NCBI RefSeq assembly: GCF_947172395.1
Contig: NC_069095.1
Location: 12,957,321-13,021,320, forward strand
DNA: 64,000 nt
Source of the DNA: Bicyclus anynana
Lineage: Eukaryota > Arthropoda > Insecta > Lepidoptera > Nymphalidae
Direction of reading: 5' to 3'
Shown: piece after piece, positions 20,736 to 33,290 of the stretch
How positions within the stretch are numbered: the stretch's first letter is position 1
How the letters are laid out: each line of letters opens with the position of its first letter
Program-made: the position numbers and the translations under genes
Notes under the pieces: generated by a model
What the model was told of the DNA's origin: nothing
Seen by the model: only the letters and a program-made list of their open reading frames with translations
Database searches by the model: none

Positions 20736-20836
20736 GTACGTAGAGAGTGTTTTGTCGGACTTGGGTAACGTTGTCACATGGATTCGTCGGCTTTTCGCGG
20801 ATAATAGCAAAATAAATAAATTATTATATATTTTAT
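20736..20836. repeat. Right arm of the long-inverted-repeat MITE
   Basis: The inverted partner of 12,078-12,173. It starts GTACGTAGAGAGTG at the retrotransposon border and runs to about TATATATTTTATGAA. The arm continues left of the retrotransposon as ACGTACGTAC (12,454-12,463). Confidence 0.75.
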
Positions 20837-20839
20837 GAA

Positions 20840-23110
20840 GTAAGGTAATACTCAGTGAAAACATAAGTAACATTACCAAGATCAATTTATCGTTGTAGAA
20901 AGAAGATTTAATTTTCCAGTTAAAAGTAGACAATATAAAATAGAACATGTACCTAACTACAATATTATCTACGTAATGTTTTATTGTACAAACATACCTG
21001 TCAGTGGCGCCACACAGAAATATTACTTTCTCCCCATGACTACACATAACTCTTTTAACTCTGTTATTCGTAACACAGTTAACCTTAATAGAGCTATTGT
21101 TCCAATTATGTGCAACGTTTAATTGTTTATGAAAGCGCTCAAAATACTCGCGCCCCCAAAACTGACATAAATCCCACTAAGTCTCGCCGCCATTTTAAAT
21201 TTAGGCCACGCGCACGTAATCGCTTAAGACGTCCATTCATTAAACGAATTACCGGTTCTTGATTATCCTAGGCCGTTGGTGCTCAAATATTTAAGGTTAA
21301 AAAATAATATAAAAGATACAATTTAAAAAAAAAATCTTATTATGAAAGCAAAACGTAAAACCGAAAAAACGCAAAAAGTAAAAACATATTTTGTTTACAA
21401 TAACAGATAAACAATGGTAAGTAAGTACCTACTTACACTTACCTACTTACTAGAATTATTGTAAAAGCTAAACCCCGTGTATTTTTTTGCTATATTTTAT
21501 CATATACTTCTTATGTTATAATATGTAACAGATATACCTTAATGAATTTTACTGCGCTTGATACTTTTAAATTTTAATTAAATGCATTGGCAGTTAATCA
21601 TTTCCATTTACGTTTTCTAAGTATACGCTTGCTTACATTCAATGATCAATTACAATTCAACTCGCAACAAGACTATTTTCAAACCAAACATAGGATCCCA
21701 ATATCCTATTACAGTCTGTGAGAATGAGCAACTGTATTGTGCTCCGGCAAACGCTGGCGGGTCGTTGTTTAATGGAAAACCCCTCTTACATTTACGCAGC
21801 GTTACATAGAGCGAGAACAGTGTTATTAACGTCACCTAATACAAAGAAGATTGCACTTTAATTACATCAAAATAAAGTTTAAATTCTTATGGTTCGGATA
21901 TAGTTACTCCATATGTTACGTTCTCAGGAAATTGTAACGGATATAAGGAATTTTTATGTGCGTCTCATTATTCGGCGCCTGTTGTTTATTTGTGTTGGAG
22001 CATCGGATTTCATATGCACTAACCCTAATTCGATGTAGGCGTGGAGGATCTTTACTGCCTCGTTTCTCGGATGTAGGGATGTGTGTGAGTGACTTTATGA
22101 GGTGTTTTTTACTATATCGTTAAATGAAATACTGATGCTCATTGCTGAGTTGGTAGATCTAGTGAAAAGCGTGGAGTCTTGAAAAGGAGAATGCCAGATC
22201 CTAACCCAGAATTTTGCAGAAAATGTACTAAAAATATTCAATTTTTAAATAATTGTTTTTTTTAAAAAACAAATTTTACTGTTAAACTCTACCAAAAATA
22301 AATCAAATAAATCCAATACGTTATTTACTTTTAGCAGACATTGATTACTTATTTTTTAAAAACATTACCACTTCACAGTTAGTCGCAAGTCTCGGTCACT
22401 GTAATTAACATCTAACAGTGATTAATGGGATAGATTCGAATATCATTATCCTAACCTTAATCCTGTAGCTCTAAACTCCTTCTCCTAAGTCCTATGAGTA
22501 AAGAGACATGTGCCTAGTAATAGGATATTTGAGCTAATGGTAATGCTATAGAATTCTAAAAACATAGCATTAGAACAAAAATAAACGTTACCGGTTCGTT
22601 GAAATTAAAAAAATGGAAATTAATTATTATAAAGGCCAATGAGCCCAATTACTACGATTAAGTTTTAGGAAGTGGAAAATTGCTGTAATTGGCTTCATTG
22701 CGATTAAGTAACTGGCTGTTAATTGAATATTGTAATAATTAAATATTGTTTCATACATTTACAATTACATAGTGTTATGTAAGCTATCTACTTATATGCT
22801 TTAGTGAGCAATGAACATTTTTATTATGATAATGATTTGTTATTTAACAGTCTATGTATTTTTTTATGTTTTACCGTAGTTTTACCACCGTTTGAGTTAT
22901 AAATGTGAAAAAAATAGTAACCTTACACAGACGATAGTCGAAATTAGAGAAATACAGAAATGAAAGAAGGTGTCCTTATTGCTGCAATCATTGCAATTAT
23001 TGCAATCTTTTACTAACCACTTATGTCAACAGTTATTATATTTGAAATTTACATACTGTTGTCTTATGTTTTACATTTTATTGGAACAGACAGACAGGGA
23101 GACAGATTAC
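20840..23110. other. AT-rich sequence, no gene seen
   Basis: No long frames and no recognised transposon protein. A small (TTGCAAT)-like repeat lies at 22,980-23,012. Confidence 0.45.
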
Positions 23111-23212
23111 AGTCTGGAATAGGTCATTTATACTATTTTGTGAAAATAGCATGTCCTATCAGGTTCCACATGGGTGAAACCGCGGGACATTAGTAGTTTG
23201 CATCCTACGAGT

Positions 23213-23424
23213 TGATACTAATATTATAAACGCGAAAGTTTGTATGGATGTCTGTTACTCTTTAACGCCGGAACTACAGAACCGATTTGGCTGATATTTG
23301 GAATGGAAATAGATTTTACTCTGGAATAGCACATAGGCTACTTTTCATCCCGGAAAATCCATGGTTTTCGAGGGATTTGCGAAAAACTAAATTCCACGCG
23401 GACGAAGTCGCGGGCGTCCGTTAG
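23213..23424 (+). mobile_element. Helitron-like element (AAACGCGAAAGTTTG subfamily)
   Basis: Head ATACTAATATTATAAACGCG, tail GTCGCGGGCGTCCGTTAG/T. The same subfamily occurs on the minus strand at 63,559-63,774 and as pieces at 50,957-51,095 and 51,833-52,019. Here CTAG has become TTAG. Confidence 0.65.
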
Positions 23425-23429
23425 TTCAA

Positions 23430-24745
23430 AATAAAACCTTCGTTACTGTGCGACTTGCTTGTTCATAGAGCGTACTGAATTTAAATTATTCAATAAAGCT
23501 TCTAAATAAAGATTAAAAAAAAAATAAACTGAAACTTTAGCAAATAAGAGCGGTTGAGTGAATGTAGAAACTTTTACAACTTCCTGATGAAAATGGAGTG
23601 AAATTTCGGCGAAAAATTGCGTGAATTTTTAAAGTATGATTAGGGAAATTAGTAACAAAGACAAGTTTTGTAACTTCTGCTGTCTATTGAATGGAAATAT
23701 AAAAATTGTGTCAAAAAAAACTTTTGGCATTACGTTCCGTTCCAGGTACTCTTTTATTATTACGTTTATTACAATTCGTTATTGTTTATGTATTTCATTC
23801 ATTCTTTTATGCTGTAATCTCTAATTTTTTTCAAGTTTTTAGAAAAACAAATTATAAGCGGGTTACTTATTTAAATCAATAAATAGGAGTAATTCTTTTA
23901 CATAGGAAAGTATTAATGAAGATTTTTGAAAATGGTTACAGTTTAGTTTAGTTTATAACAAGATCGCCTAAGAGTATTTTTTACTTATTTTTTAGCTTTA
24001 TTAGCGAATATAAATAATTTTGCACGCTGAAAGGAAACTTGCAAAATAAGATCAAATACCTACCTACCTAACAAAATGAAGAATGTGAAAACATGATAAA
24101 AATAATACCTAAGTAAAAATGTGTTACAACTCGATTTATTTAACTTACGTAAGTAGAACGTAAACACATTAAAAAGGCATTAAAAAAAGTAAAAAAAACA
24201 AATGAAAAACGTCTAAGAAGACGTCTCTTTTTAGAATTTCTTATTCAGTCCTTACATAACTCTCAGAATCTGCGAAGTTATCAAATTAAAGCGTCCCATC
24301 TCTCGGAATTAATTTGAACGCGTTATAGCTGCACCGTCGCCATTTGCAATTCAGATTTAGTATTACGTCTTAGATAATTTCATTATGAAACAAGCTATTA
24401 TAAGATGAGCCCAATCCATCTTACCTACTCTTATTCAAATAATACAAAGTAATCTTTGTACTGATTTACTTACTGGAAATCAGGAAAATGTATTGTTTCG
24501 AGCTCTTCGAATGCTTACTTATTTGAAGGGAGTGAGTTGAAACGAGGTTCCTTAATTTGTTTTTTTATTGTATTGTTTTGTTGGCGACACATAAATAAAT
24601 AAAACCACTTTTGCATTAAATAAAATAATAATAATACTAATTTTGAGTCAGCCTGTCTTAAGCAACAGTCTTTTAATTTTAAATTTTTTTGTATGGTAAA
24701 TAATATTAAACTATGGTTTAGCATGCTCTCCGAAGCACCAGATAC
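23430..24745. other. AT-rich sequence, no gene seen
   Basis: Only short frames; nothing recognised apart from A/T-rich tracts. Confidence 0.4.
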
Positions 24746-24747
24746 CA

Positions 24748-24870
24748 AAATATACAGCAAAATCAAAATTCAAAAAAATTAAAAATTCATTTATTTTGAG
24801 TAGGCTTAGTTTACCAGCACCTTTGAAACGTCAGTTGACTTTTTGTAAATCGAATTTCGAATTGTCATTG
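24748..24870 (-). mobile_element. 3' tail of jockey/CR1-like LINE (short copy)
   Basis: Contains the ATTCATTTATTTTGAGTAGG and AAACGTCAGTTGACT words of the family seen at 62,470-62,885, after an A-rich TCAAAATTCA tail. It is diverged and strongly 5'-truncated. Confidence 0.6.
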
Positions 24871-24879
24871 AGTCTGAAG

Positions 24880-26145
24880 AAAAAATATCACCATATTATT
24901 TCCGATGATGTGCCATAGTAGTTAGAAACCGAGTGTTTACTCAATTTGTTTTTTTTTTCTCGATACGATCCGTTTCATAATAGGTATCAAAACTTTGAAT
25001 AAATAAATTTTGAGAAAATCGCGGCCATTACATTCATAAATGAATTACGTCTCGGTAAATCAGAAATAAAAAATCTCCTTTTTTAGAAGCCGGTTAAAAT
25101 GATAACGCGTTTCCGTGTTCTATAAATATGGAGCGGTAAAGTTTTATCTCTCTGCCGCTCTCTCTATACAAAAATAGATCGAAATTTGAAAAGGCGAAGC
25201 TGTCGGGGTTTTCTGCATTTTGTTGACAGTCAGACCTCTTTTATTTATATCAGCGATTCTGTAGCCAAGGTGGCCTTCGTAGAGATCTTAGTAACAAGGT
25301 CCAAGGACATGGCGACTCAACTGATCGAGGCCTATATACAGCTAGTGCAGACTTGACCTTATTACCAATATATTATCTGTAAATATTAATTATTTTGTAT
25401 AACTTCATTTAGCTTGTCTATGACAAAACTGTATATAAAGAGAAAATTAAAAAATAACATACACTCCGCTGTAAAAAGTTAAAATGGTAGTTTTTCTTTT
25501 GTGATCCTGCAAATATTAAGAGATCCTGTAGTCAACAACTGGTGTTTCACTCCAGAGTATAGATGCGAGTGTCTATGACGGATCGGCTCTAGATTGTCGA
25601 GTGTGGAACCAGGGATATATTGTTACTACCATTTACCATTTTAACAATTACAATTAACCGCAATTTACTATTACAATTACAATTTAATCAATTTTACGAT
25701 TACAATCGGCCATCGCAAAATTGTAAACACCGTTAAATTATCTATCTCGCAAGATTGTGGACTGTCAACAGATTGTGAACTCCATAAATACTCTTAAGAA
25801 TCGGGACTTCACAGTCCAAGTCGAATGGAACTTGACTTGGCCTGGACTTGTATTTCATTTATTTGTAAACGTATAATTTAAATACGTTAATAAATTTAAT
25901 AATAAAATAAAAAAAATATTTTTCAAGATTTTATTTTACCACTATAATCACATCTTTAATGCTCACGCACTCATGCATATTAACAGCTTTCTAGTAGTAA
26001 TATTCTCTGCGCTAAACCGCGGACAGACTGACGTACAGACAGACATGGCGAAACTATAAGAGTTCCTTGTGGACTACGGAACCCAAAACCATTCTTACAA
26101 TCTTCCGAATAATAACACGTTAAATAGTAAGTAGTATCTTACTGA
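24880..26145. other. AT-rich sequence, no gene seen
   Basis: Includes a run of ATTACAATT-like words at 25,630-25,745. No coding signal. Confidence 0.4.
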
Positions 26146-26149
26146 TAAT

Positions 26150-26345
26150 GTGTGACGGCTTAATAAAAAGACGGGTGATAAAAAGTGACGGCTTTTAACG
26201 TGCTCTATGAGACACGTTTAACACCACCAACTTTTTAACTCTGGGCTGCTGCAGAGAAAATATTTTTTAAAGAACAAAAAGCTCAATATTTCTAAGTTTG
26301 ACCCAGGATTCGAACCTAGGACCTCTAGATCCAAAGAGACACAGG
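26150..26345 (-). mobile_element. tRNA-derived SINE relic (SINE-3)
   Basis: On the minus strand a 73-bp tRNA-like head (26,345 down to about 26,272) carries an A-box-like TTAGTTCAGTG and a perfect B-box GGTTCGAATCC. The body ends near an ACGTGCTC...GCCGTCA block. A related body lies at 46,465-46,640. The cloverleaf stems do not pair well, so it is not a working tRNA. Confidence 0.5.
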
Positions 26346-26701
26346 TTATATTCACTGAACTAACAAAGCATTTAATTAGATAAGTATTGAAATATATTTT
26401 AGGTTTAGATCTAATAAATAGGCAATTACGGCATCAATAGAGTCAATTAGTATTCAATTATAGTATTAATTATATTAATTGTTAACAGCGGTTTAGTGAA
26501 TTACAGAAATATCTACTTAGTCGACGCACGGGATTTCGCGTGGAAATCGGACTAAAAGTACCCCGCGTTTTCTTGTTAAAATATAGCCAATGTAATTCGT
26601 TGATAATGTAGCTTTTCATTGGTGAAATTAAATAATTTTTAAAATCGGTTTAATGAATGAACTCAAATTCGTATTTCAAATTACGAAGGAGCGCCAATCA
26701 A

Positions 26702-27045
26702 TCTATAATATAAAAATGAATCGCAAAATGCGTTGGTAAGCGCATAACTCAACAACGCCTGGACCAATTTGGCCAATTATTTTTTTAAAATGTTCGTTGA
26801 AGTTCTGGGATGGTTTTTACGGCGAGAAAAATTAAAAAGACTAAAAAAAAATTATACTCCCATACAAACGATTGGTAATAATTTGAATTTTAATGTATAG
26901 GGTTTAGGGTAAGGATAGGGTAGGATAGGGTAGGTGTAGGGTAGGAGTAAGGTAGGAGCAGGGTAGGGGTATGGTGGGGATAGGGTAGGTAAGGGTATGG
27001 AAGAAGTGCACAAAAGTCAAAGCGAAGCTTGACCGGGTCCGCTAG
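26702..27045 (+). mobile_element. Helitron-like element with G-rich internal minisatellite
   Basis: Starts A/TCTATAATAT and ends GGTCCGCTAG/T, so it has 5' TC, 3' CTAG and insertion between A and T, the full Helitron end pattern. 344 bp, no coding capacity. The inner part (26,895-27,005) is a GGATAGGGTAGG-type array. Confidence 0.75.
26895..27005 (+). repeat. G-rich GGATAGGGTAGG-like minisatellite
   Basis: About ten degenerate units with many GGG runs, able in principle to form G-quadruplexes. It resembles, but is not, the insect telomere repeat TTAGG. Confidence 0.75.
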
Positions 27046-27536
27046 TAAATAAATATATATATTTGGACAATACAATGCAATGTATGTCATATCTTTATTT
27101 ATGTAGCTATGTTACAATAAGTGTTGATTTGGCCCCATACATTTATCAACACGAAAAAAATATAATTTTCCTCCCTTCACCGTGATGGGAAATAACAAAT
27201 CGCTTGCTTTGTACGTAACGCCATGACAGTTTTCCGTTAGGGCTGCCTCGAAATGTCGACCAGACATGTTTTCCATGAATAACCGATTTTTGGATGATAA
27301 TGTGTTTTTGGACCATTTTAGGGATGCTCACCCATAAAAGTTGTATTGATATTAAACTTTGAGTTGTAACCAAATATACTCGTAGGTTATATTCAATTTT
27401 TAATTAGATTCGTTGTCAAACAATATCCATTGAAAGTGAAAACACTGTATGAATTAGAAGTAGCTTATATGTTTTATGTTTTGTGGGTGAAAAAGCAGCT
27501 AGAGTTTAAGCGTAACATAGTAAATACATTCCTTAT

Positions 27537-27780
27537 CAACCCATATTCGGCTCACTGCTGAGCACGAGTCTCCTCTCAGTAGGCAGACTTCACACATGTA
27601 GAGAGTTAAGAAAATTCTCAGGTATGCAGGTTTCCTGACGATGTTTTTCTTCACCGTTTGAGACTCGTGATATTTAATTTCTTAAAATGCACATAATTGA
27701 AAGGTGCATGCCCCGGACCGGATTCGAACCTTTACCCTCCGGAATCGGAGGCATAGGTCATATCCACTGGACTATCACGG
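27537..27780 (-). mobile_element. SINE-2 copy
   Basis: Minus-strand tRNA-like head with A-box TAGTCCAGTGG and B-box GGTTCGAATCC, followed by the body words CACCTTTCAATTATGTGCAT and AACGGTGAAG, ending in TGAGCCGAATATGG. Part of the CTCTCATTCTGAGAGG hairpin is deleted. Confidence 0.75.
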
Positions 27781-27789
27781 TAAATACAT

Positions 27790-29395
27790 ACTCGTATAAT
27801 ATATTCTATTTAGTACGACGTAAGAAAGAAGAATGTTATAGGTTAGACTGTTTGTGGCATAGCTTCTAAACTAATGAACCTATTATGATGCGGTTTTTAT
27901 GTTTGAAAGATGACGTGATTTAAATTTGAATTATGATGAAGCTCCGATAAGCCGATCCGAAGATATCTGTGTTTTTCTATTACGTACTATGATAGAATTT
28001 TTGATCATGTTCGCTGTAATAATTCGATATTCTAGATTCTAAATTGACGACTGTCGGGGGAATTTCAGAATTTCTAATTTTAACTTTGTGTAAAAAACTA
28101 ATTTACAGTCGGATGTCGTCTATTTATAAAAAGTACACGTTCGCCGCCCCTATATTTCCTCCCTGTACGTTTTTCTGGCCGGCCTGATTTATGGCGTCTA
28201 CAGCCTCGCTATTGGCTGCGGTTTCGCTCTGCTGGCCGCCACAGCTGTTCAGTCTTACTTACTTTATAGCCCAAGTACTGTGGCGACGTATTTTGGTATT
28301 TACAAGCTTTGATTTTATTTGCTCTGTTCGTCTTATTTTTAATCGTTCACTATTAGCAGAGTTGTGTTTGCAGCGGTGACGCTTTCAATGCTCCTCTACT
28401 TTTGGCGATTTGCTGCATTATGGGAACACTTCACCATGGATCATTGTATTGCAGCATATTTTCTGTGGAGTGTTGGTCGCTTGCTTCTCCATAGCCGGTA
28501 GCCTCGTCAGATCCTGAGCCAAAAGCCGGGTCACAAGAAAACATTCTCTAATAACTTTTGTATCTATCTTTGCAACTCTCTTGGGAAAAATCGTCGCAGT
28601 GGTTTCTCGTTGGCTTCTCGGCTAGGCCTTTTAGGGTGTATTTGGGAGCCTGAGGTCACTACGGTCTCTTCTGCTCAGGTTTAAGCTATACCGTCATTAA
28701 TCAGTGGCCAAAGCGTCGTCCGTTGTCTAGCAGGAAGCACAACGGTAGCCAAATGTCCACTGTCGTCATTAGACGCGTGCAGGTGAGGACGACAGTATGG
28801 CGGTTAACATGGTAAGCACCGTTCTCCTCTTACTCTCCTGTACTCTGTTAGTAAGTAAGGTTAAGGTGCATATTTACTTAAATTTAAAGGATATAGCTAT
28901 ACTTAGCTCTTAAATCTTTGCAACAGACAAAGATCTAAAAGCTTAAAGGGGCTGGCCTGAAATCCGACTAGTTCTATATTCTGTATTTCAGGTTTATTTA
29001 TAAAATGTACGTCCCTGAAAGTCAAAAAGAAAGCGCACTTTTGTCGAATATTTGTAGGTACACCAATATGTGTCTGATAAAGATCCTCTTTTTCTGAAAA
29101 ATATTACAAAAATGTTATGGTAAGAAAAAATAATTTTCACCCACAAGATGACACAAAAATAGACGTCATCTTAACACACCTGACCCTCAGTGACAAAATA
29201 GGGATCAAAGGGAATACCACATTCAATAAGGCTTAATGGAGAGATCGGAAGGAAGCCATTAGCCTAGGAAGGGGCAACTCCGTTACTTTCACTGCAAATG
29301 GAATTAATATGTGGGAATATTGTGCAAAAACGCTTACAAATGATTTTAAGATTTTTTCCTTGTAGTACAAGTTATTACTTGATTTACACGATATT
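27790..29395. other. No gene seen; unusual GC-richer block at 28,130-28,860
   Basis: The block is clearly less AT-rich than its flanks and has short frames on both strands (e.g. 28,191-28,379), but no domain, repeat family or clear splice signal was recognised. It might be an old transposon or a regulatory/exonic island. Confidence 0.3.
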
Positions 29396-29406
29396 ACTAA
29401 CAAGTT

Positions 29407-29638
29407 AAGTAAGCCGTGATAGCCCAGTGGATATGACCTCTGCCTTCGATTCCGGAGGATGTGGGTTCGAATCCGGTCCGGGGCATGTACCTCCAACTTT
29501 TCAGTTGTGTGCATTTTATGAAATTAAATATCACGTATCTAATCCGCATTGAGCCAGCGTGGTGGACTATTGGCTTTACCCCTCTCATTCTGAGAGGAGA
29601 CTCGAGCTCTGCAGTGAGCCGAATATGGGTTGATGACG
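29407..29638 (+). mobile_element. SINE-2 copy with 11-bp target duplication
   Basis: A-box TAGCCCAGTGG, B-box GGTTCGAATCC, body ending GAATATGGGTTGATGACG. ACTAACAAGTT flanks it at 29,396-29,406 and 29,639-29,649. An internal segment (the AACGGTGAAGG...CTCTGCGTG part) is deleted compared with other copies. Confidence 0.8.
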
Positions 29639-29689
29639 ACTAACAAGTTTGATTTTTTCTTGAATTTCAAGGGACCGTAGACCGTGTGT

Positions 29690-29795
29690 GGATTTTCACC
29701 CTAAGAAGTTAGCCCGCTTCCATCTTAGATTGCATCATCACTTACCATCAGGCGATATTGTAGTCAAGGGCTAACTTGTAGAGAATAAAAAAATT
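29690..29795 (+). mobile_element. SINE-1 3' fragment
   Basis: Contains GTGTGGATTTTCACCCT, the CATCATCACTTACCATCAGG word and an AGAATAAAAAAA tail of the SINE-1 family. Confidence 0.65.
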
Positions 29796-30074
29796 ACTAC
29801 AGAGATTTCAAGCTATTTTAAAGAAATATGGAGTTACGAGTATGTCAAGCACTTCAAGAACTTCGCAATTTTAAAATTTTCACTACAGTGTAACGAAATA
29901 AGTATACCAAGTATTAAGAGTACGGTCAGAGAACTAGGCACCAACCTACATAACTCACGCGATGTTTTTATGGTTCCGTAGGCCTAATAAGGAAGTGAAA
30001 AGTGTACTGATACTTTCGCCATGTCTGTCGCGAGCTGTAAAGTGTCTATAAACGTAGGAAAAATCTATATTTCT

Positions 30075-30232
30075 ATATTAATATTGTAAAGAAGTGTTTG
30101 TAACGTTGTAAGGAGTAATCTCAAGATCTACAGAACCGATTTTGATAATTATTTGCCAATAAAAAACCATGTTATTTCTCTAGTGTCATAGGTTATATTT
30201 TATTTACAGGAAAGGTAAAACTTCGGGGCATC
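30075..30232 (+). mobile_element. Degraded Helitron-like copy
   Basis: ATTAATATTGTAAAGAAGTG head, ATCTACAGAACCGATTTTGA and CATAGGTTATATTTTAT blocks, ending near GGGGCATCGG. Ends are no longer exact. Confidence 0.45.
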
Positions 30233-30430
30233 GGCCTTCTTCAATAAAAATTCAACTAAATTCATAAACACAAAGATGTTACGTCAACGTAACATCGTAC
30301 TTACGTGCTATTTATTTATTTAGTGTCAATAATATTTAAGAGAAATAGACGATCTATAGATACAATAAGGCAAAAAGCATTTGAACACTATTTGGCTTTG
30401 CACCGATTTCAAACTGATCACTAGGACAGC

Positions 30431-30619
30431 GTGAAACTGTCTCAAACGGTGAAGGAAAACATCGTGAGGAAAGCAACATACCAGAGAATTTTTATTATTC
30501 TCTGCGTGTGTGGAGTCTGCCAATCAGCATTGGGCCAGCGTGGTGGACTATTGGCCTAACCCCTCTCATTTTGAGAGGAGACTCGAGCTCAGCAGTGAGC
30601 CGAATATAGATTAATAAAG
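30431..30619 (+). mobile_element. 5'-truncated SINE-2 with 11-bp target duplication
   Basis: The body begins inside the element (TCTCAAACGGTGAAGG) and runs to GAATATAGATTAATAA. The direct repeat ACTAGGACAGC lies at 30,420-30,430 and 30,620-30,630. The tRNA head is absent, as expected when reverse transcription stops early. Confidence 0.8.
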
Positions 30620-31049
30620 ACTAGGACAGCATGTAGGTACGATGCAATTCTTTATATGCTTTCATGTATCTAGCTTATGAACTTCGATAATATTAACTGA
30701 TCACGTTTTATTCTGTACGGAACCCTCGGCACGCGAGTCAGACACGCGCTTGGCTGTTTTTTTTACATAATCTCGGTCCGTTACAGATGACCGTGTTCGT
30801 GCTTCAACGAGGTACTTGCCTGTAGTTAGCTCAGCTTGTTAGAGCATCGGGTTTGCTTTTTTGCCAACGGTACCTCTTACAGTTGCGAATTGTTTTTATT
30901 GCTGCCTGTGTTGCAATCTGTATTATTTCATCCATCTTTCTACGATGTGTTTTATAAGTAGCTTAATTAATTTCGTTTTCTTTTTTGCAATCGGTACTAA
31001 TTTAACTTTCCAAGTTTATGTTAATATTATCACCATCAGCTAATTTTAA

Positions 31050-33280
31050 ATAGTATTTTTCATCACACTACTTCGTCCGCCCTTAGATCTACATAATCGG
31101 TTATCGAGTAATCGTGATGAATGGTTTTTGGCATTTAGTGTGATCATTTACATTATAACATGATTTTTCTATAAATTAAACGTTAATTTAAATTTAATTC
31201 AACAAAGACATTATAGGCCTTATAGGCGTTGAAGAAAGGTAATCGCTTTTGCTACAAAAATTGTGATTCGATCGATTCTAAATTTAAAAGGCGAATTTAT
31301 CAATCTACCCTCGCTATTGTAGTACCGCGTCCGGCGCGCCGGGATGTCGGGACGTCGGGACGAGTGCCAATCGATTGTCGTTATTTCGGGACCCTGAACA
31401 ATGGCCGTACCCTCACTGTAAACTGTTGAGTGTTTTCTAATTTGTTTTTATTCGTTTTACTCGCTTTGCATGTATTGATTGTAATTTAAAAAAGGTCTGG
31501 TTAGACAACCAGACCTTTTTGAGTTTAAAGCTAAAAGTTTGTTAGTCTTTTGGAAGTCGGTAAGTACGGTGTACACTTATGTAGTTCGGTCTGTGGTGGT
31601 TTGGGAGTTAGCCACTCACCCACACTATATACCCACATGCCTGCAGCGCTGCCGGCATGACGTTCGGTAAAGCTCATCGTGTTTTGGTCGTGATGTGTAT
31701 GACGGGTCGATTTGAAGCAAAAATCGCAACCAACTCACGATGAGTTTCACAATTAAACGTCACAATTGTACTAGGAACGTAATTCAGAGTTTTAGAGTGG
31801 CACAGGGGGAGGCATGTGAAATCGTAACCCGTTTACCAAATTACGTTGCTTAGCCACTGATAGACATTATGTACTTACTTATTATTATCCCTAAATGCAC
31901 AAGTCCGTCTGTCACCTTTACATTGCTAAACCGATTCAGATGTTATGTTCTGGAAATTTATAGGCTCTTATTTCCCGCTAAGTCGGGTAATGGGAGCGAT
32001 TCTCTTTTTTTGTTTAAAGTTTATCTGTGGCCAAATGTCTAATAATCTAACGCTAACGCTGTGATTTAAAGATAGCCAAATAAGTAAGGATTTAGTTTCT
32101 AATAGAAAAATCCTAAAATATCCATAAATTTGCCTTTTATTAAACTTTTTCCTTAGCAGGCTCCAATTTCCCCCGTCTCCCCTAATCTTGGAAAATAAAA
32201 TTGGCAGGCTACTATAATTAATAACTATATTTTTATCTCGGTAAAATCCATAGATCCTGCGGGATTTGTGAAAAATTAGGACTTCACCTCACTTCACGCA
32301 AATTAATTCGAGGGTGTAACAGTAATTTATAAACATGTTTCTGTTTTGGTGACGCTCCTCCACACACATAAATGTCTTCCGGAAATAGAATAAGTATACT
32401 TACTTGTAAAAGAATACAATTGTGCATATTACATAACAGCCAGTTAAAAGTTTTTATGTAAATAAGAGAATCTAGATGGTAACGTAATGTAATAATTGCA
32501 TATTCATTTACTTTCTACCGATCCCTGACCGTGACCACTTGCCACTTTGTCTCCGAAATCATCCAGCGACTTTGCGTTCCGGTACGATGCCACGATGACC
32601 GGTTAAGGATAAAAGTTATAAATTAATCCTACTAAGTTAGCACGTTCGTCTGTTATTTCGTGGTGCAAAGAGTCATAGGGTCTCGATATTATAAATTCAT
32701 ACTAATATTAAAAATGCGATAGGTAAGTCTGTGTTACGTTTTCAGAGCTAATCCGCTGACCCGATTTAGATGTAATTTAGGTAAGTTAAAGTATGTAAAA
32801 ATTAGAAGACATTTTGGTTCACCATAATCGTATTTATTCTTAGAAAAATCTCGAAAGCTTTAAACACGTTTACAAACATTCCGTATTGCAGTTTGAGGTT
32901 TACGTTACGTAAAACGCTTTCTTGTACTGCAGTTTTAATATAAACACTAATGTCTGAATGACTCTTATTGCGAAAGAAATAAAGACGACTTTATTTCTCT
33001 TTAACAATCACCATATATTAACTTGAAATGCCAAACGACTTAACACTTTAATGCAATGGGATAAAATTTAAAATGAAATGTAAAAGTAAATGACCATGAT
33101 AAATGATGCAGAAATGAAATGGTGCGATCTGACCATAGACTATTGTTAAAGTTTTCATACAAGGTTTTTGTGTGGTGTGTAATATCGAGAGTTGATGGCT
33201 TATTTAGCACTATGGATTTATAATTATAAAAAGACTTGACTTTTCAACAGTGTAGGCTTACTTTTGAAAACTTATAAATA
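31050..33280. other. No gene seen; one hairpin
   Basis: 31,489-31,502 and 31,507-31,520 form a perfect 14-bp hairpin (AAAAAGGTCTGGTT, loop AGAC) that extends imperfectly outwards. 31,320-31,365 is a small GC-rich GGGACGTCGGGAC repeat. The rest is AT-rich and unremarkable. Confidence 0.45.
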
Positions 33281-33290
33281 TGAAGAGCTT

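Noticed and set aside
26890..27005. Interstitial telomere repeat
   Set aside because: G-rich and TAGGG-containing, but the unit is GGATAGGGTAGG-like rather than TTAGG, and it lies inside a Helitron-like element.
30820..30865. tRNA gene suggested by TAGTTAGCTCAGCTTGTTAGAGC
   Set aside because: Only the A-box half is tRNA-like; no B-box or acceptor stem partner follows. Probably a tRNA or SINE fragment.
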